A stretch of 64,000 nucleotides of DNA from Thermosyntropha lipolytica DSM 11003 (GTDB taxonomy: Bacteria; Bacillota; Syntrophomonadia; Syntrophomonadales; Syntrophomonadaceae): positions 54,942 to 118,941 of the forward strand of contig NZ_FQWY01000002.1 in NCBI RefSeq assembly GCF_900129805.1, written 5' to 3'. The position numbers were made by a program, and so were the translations under genes. The notes below the pieces were generated by a model. It was not told where the DNA came from. It did not search any database and saw only the letters and a list, made by a program, of their open reading frames with translations. Of the stretch, positions 62,047 to 64,000 are shown piece after piece. Each line of letters begins with the position of its first letter. Positions within the stretch are counted from its first letter, which is position 1.

Positions 62047-62541
62047 ATGGTTTTTCGGTTAGCAAAATGGGATAGCATGGTTAAGTTTGGCACATGGTTT
62101 ACTATTATAGTAATGCTGGGTACAGGAGTATTTGTATTACTTCCACTTCTTCCTGATTTACATGAGTATTTTTGGGCAGTAGTTATCTGGTTTGTTTTAC
62201 TTTTGTTTATAATTATAACTTATTTGTTAGCCCCTCGTTATTATTTGTTAACCGGAGATAAATTAATAATCCGCCGTATAATTGGAAATATTGTGATAGA
62301 TTTGGATGAAATTATATCTGTGGATAAAGTAAAGAAGCCGCGTTTATGGAGGGTAGTTGGTAATGGAGGTTTATTTTCTTATTATGGACTATTTAATGAT
62401 GAGCAAGGAAATAAAGTTAAAGTTTACTCTACTAGATTAACCGATATGGTTAAAATACAAACGAAGACTGGTACCTTTTATCTTAGCCCCCAAAAAAATG
62501 CGGAGTTTATTGATTTACTTAAGGGGAGGGCTTATGTATGA
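62047..62541 (+). CDS. Membrane protein with bacterial PH domain
   Basis: 164 residues. Two hydrophobic helices (about 16-37 and 41-63; FGTWFTIIVMLGTGVFVLLP) and a C-terminal PH-like beta domain (65-160; YYLLTGDKLIIRRIIGNIVI, then YYGLFNDEQGNKVKVYSTRL). Such bPH proteins are frequent in bacteriocin immunity/transport operons of Firmicutes. Its stop overlaps the radical SAM start (ATGA, 62538-62541). AGGAGG before the start at 62047. Confidence 0.75.
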   Translation: MVFRLAKWDSMVKFGTWFTIIVMLGTGVFVLLPLLPDLHEYFWAVVIWFVLLLFIIITYLLAPRYYLLTGDKLIIRRIIGNIVIDLDEIISVDKVKKPRLWRVVGNGGLFSYYGLFNDEQGNKVKVYSTRLTDMVKIQTKTGTFYLSPQKNAEFIDLLKGRAYV

Positions 62542-63119
62542 TTCCTTCGTCACTGGTATTTGTTTATACATACAAATGTAATTTTAATTGTATTCACTGT
62601 TCTTTATCTTGCAAACCTGCTAATAATGATGTGATATGGGAAGAAATAGTTTACAAGGTGATTGATCAAGCTTATTATATTCCTTTAGGTAGAGCACGTA
62701 AAAAATGTTCAATCGATATGTTTATTCCTGGAAACAATAACGAAGTATTTCAACCATGCAGGGAAGCAGGTAAGGCTTTAACTGTTTTGCCCGATGGCAA
62801 TATCACTTTTTGCTGCGGTCATATTTTAAATACCAAAGCTCAGGATTTTATAACTATAGCTAACATAATTCGTGATAATATAACTTTATCTCAAATAATA
62901 AATAGGATGCAAAGAAATGTTCTATTTTGGCTTTTATATCTAGAAGGACCGCTGAGTATATTTAATAGATTAAATATCTCGTATCCTGTATACAGAAAAT
63001 GTGAAGCATGTTACTTATTAGCAACTAAATATCTAAGACAACTCCATAAATTAGCAGATCACAAAGAAGCAATATGGCAAGAGGTTAAGGAGGAAAAAAT
63101 CAATGTCATATCAGCTTAA
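62538..63119 (+). CDS. Shortened radical SAM/SPASM-like protein
   Basis: 193 residues. The cluster motif VYTYKCNFNCIHCSLSC (CX3CX2C, about residues 9-25) is intact. Then, after only about 25 residues, the sequence passes to KKCSIDMFIPGNNNEVFQPC, followed by a SPASM-like half (LTVLPDGNITFCCGHILN, YRKCEACYLLATKYL). Radical SAM peptide maturases are normally 350-450 residues, so roughly the middle of the barrel, including the GGEP segment, is missing while the frame is kept. It may be inactive or need a partner. Coupled to the PH-protein gene upstream and overlapping the next gene by 17 nt. Confidence 0.65.
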   Translation: MIPSSLVFVYTYKCNFNCIHCSLSCKPANNDVIWEEIVYKVIDQAYYIPLGRARKKCSIDMFIPGNNNEVFQPCREAGKALTVLPDGNITFCCGHILNTKAQDFITIANIIRDNITLSQIINRMQRNVLFWLLYLEGPLSIFNRLNISYPVYRKCEACYLLATKYLRQLHKLADHKEAIWQEVKEEKINVISA

Positions 63120-63648
63120 TCAGTTTGATTTGTTAAAGGGCTGGCTTTCTTTAGATGTTGTTTCTTATATATTGATTTATTTAGCGATCAATTTGCCTTT
63201 TATTTGGATATTTTATAAAAATCATTTAAATAAAAAGAAACTATACATGCATATTTTTACAGTATTTATTTTATTTCCAATTTTTATAATATCGTTTTTT
63301 TCTTTTTCTTTAGCAGGTACTGGCTGGCAATTAGAAGGAAATACGTTATATCTAAAACTACCAAAAAGTAGCTTCACCATTGATGATATACATCAAAGCA
63401 ATTTTTATCTGGTTGATATGACAGGAGAGTGGAAGGCTGTATATAGAATTAATGGTTCTGGAATACCAGGTTTAAAAACAGGTATTTATAAAATGAAAAA
63501 TGGAGAAAAGACTATTCTTTTCCAGTACAGAAATTATCCCACCGGTTTGTTGATAGAGCAATCTGATAATTTGTTTGTTATTTCTCATCCTTCAGTAGAA
63601 AATTTGCATAAATGTTTACAAAATAAGGTAAAGAATAAAAATGTTTAA
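63103..63648 (+). CDS. Membrane protein of peptide operon, unknown function
   Basis: 181 residues. Two hydrophobic helices (about 13-36 and 47-74; MHIFTVFILFPIFIISFFSF), then an outside beta-rich domain (LEGNTLYLKLPKSSFTIDDI, YRINGSGIPGLKTGIYKMKN). The start lies within the end of the radical SAM gene. No family recognised. Immunity, export or PH-type (bPH) surface functions are all possible. Confidence 0.6.
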   Translation: MSYQLNQFDLLKGWLSLDVVSYILIYLAINLPFIWIFYKNHLNKKKLYMHIFTVFILFPIFIISFFSFSLAGTGWQLEGNTLYLKLPKSSFTIDDIHQSNFYLVDMTGEWKAVYRINGSGIPGLKTGIYKMKNGEKTILFQYRNYPTGLLIEQSDNLFVISHPSVENLHKCLQNKVKNKNV

Positions 63649-63676
63649 CAATAAAAACCAGTTATTTATATTTAAC

Positions 63677-63970
63677 TCAAATTTCGCAGTTTAAAACAGG
63701 CATCAAAGCCCTAATGTATGCTGGTTGACCAGCAATCCAATATCGAACTTGACACAAATTGTTAAGCACATACCTTTTAAAGTCTTTGATTTTTTTCTTT
63801 TCAACTTCACTAGCAGCTTCGGCAAGTATTTTGCTGGTAATTTTTTTGAAATGATTTTGATCGCTATTCTTTAGGGCTGAATATATTTCCCGCCTTTCCT
63901 CAGGTTTATTCCCTACGGCTTGAGTTATCGCCTTGTTTAGATGATATTTATCTAATGTAAACGCTAACAT
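63677..63970 (-). pseudogene. ISLre2-like transposase fragment
   Basis: 97 codons. Residues 6-69 (LDKYHLNKAITQAVGNKPEE, then KKIKDFKRYVLNNL) look like the central part of ISLre2 (UPF0236) transposases. The last 27 residues are encoded by the 82-bp dispersed repeat and do not match the usual GCSAEGHVSHV-type continuation. Upstream, an in-frame stop appears 10 codons before the first ATG. It is truncated at both ends. Confidence 0.65.
63678..63758 (+). repeat. 82-bp dispersed repeat, right copy
   Basis: Plus-strand match to the complement of 2619-2700 with about three mismatches. It interrupts the ISLre2-like fragment and lies 30 nt past the last gene of the peptide operon. Confidence 0.75.
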
Positions 63971-64000
63971 AAAAGTGAGCCAGAAAAAGTAGAAACGCTA

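Overview
The window looks like a chromosome segment of an anaerobic, spore-forming, low-to-moderate GC Firmicute of the class Clostridia. Gene order, AGGAGG-type ribosome sites, CotF-like coat proteins, a CIRCE-controlled groESL operon, a FabK-type fatty acid synthesis operon and several acyl-CoA enzymes (long CoA-transferase, crotonase, HSD10-like dehydrogenase) fit a syntrophic fatty-acid oxidiser such as the Syntrophomonadaceae. That placement is inference; no rRNA or other marker is present to prove it.

Layout. 1-2108: 3' part of glutamine synthetase and a convergent exported protein. 2144-4795: an accessory island bounded by two inverted, internally deleted IS3-type remnants. It holds a three-gene operon on the minus strand: a secreted precursor with an eight-cysteine C-terminal bacteriocin-like domain, a tiny membrane protein, and a DsbB/VKOR-like four-helix membrane protein with two CxxC motifs. 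5263-12791: type II fatty acid synthesis operon fabH-fabK-fabD-fabG-acpP-fabF-fabZ-accD-accA. 12871-15001: groES-groL under CIRCE. 15102-20735: molybdenum (or tungsten) cofactor operon (small helix-turn-helix-like gene, moaA, two mgtE paralogues, moaC, MOSC protein, mogA) behind a structured leader with a terminator/antiterminator switch, probably a Moco-type riboswitch. 20839-25799: folate cyclo-ligase, lgt, the t6A genes tsaD, tsaB and tsaE, rimI and a family 4 uracil-DNA glycosylase, with an unusual group of DnaA boxes. 25930-29541: GH18-type exported hydrolase, amidohydrolase, C26 amidotransferase.

29768-30375 holds a perfect Fur-type palindrome over a sigma-A promoter, driving a small S-layer-anchored protein that carries the first strand of a CbiX/CbiK-like chelatase. 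30496-34773: NdoA-type toxin/antitoxin, alr, a CBS protein, nnr, acpS. 34868-37021: cheW and a hybrid sensor kinase. 37293-37998: HEPN/MNT pair. 38198-44249: DUF5320-like protein with a twin-operator promoter, L,D-transpeptidase, iron-sulfur L-serine dehydratase, and a zur-znuACB-like metal uptake operon. 44348-54963: transporters, spore coat proteins, a chemoreceptor, FetAB-like exporter, DEAD-box helicase, VanW protein, glycosyltransferase and DegV. 55136-60898: acyl-CoA genes and a membrane metallophosphoesterase.

60895-63970 is a second accessory island, visibly AT-rich. It opens with a 35-codon fossil of tex and a 15-T tract. Then comes an operon of five unfamiliar genes: an acidic cytosolic protein, a cysteine-free 71-residue peptide with a hydrophobic C-terminal half (a likely RiPP or bacteriocin precursor), a PH-domain membrane protein, a shortened radical SAM protein with a SPASM-like tail, and a membrane protein. 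It ends in an ISLre2-like transposase fragment and an 82-bp sequence that also occurs at the edge of the first island. The two peptide islands are the most novel parts of the window.
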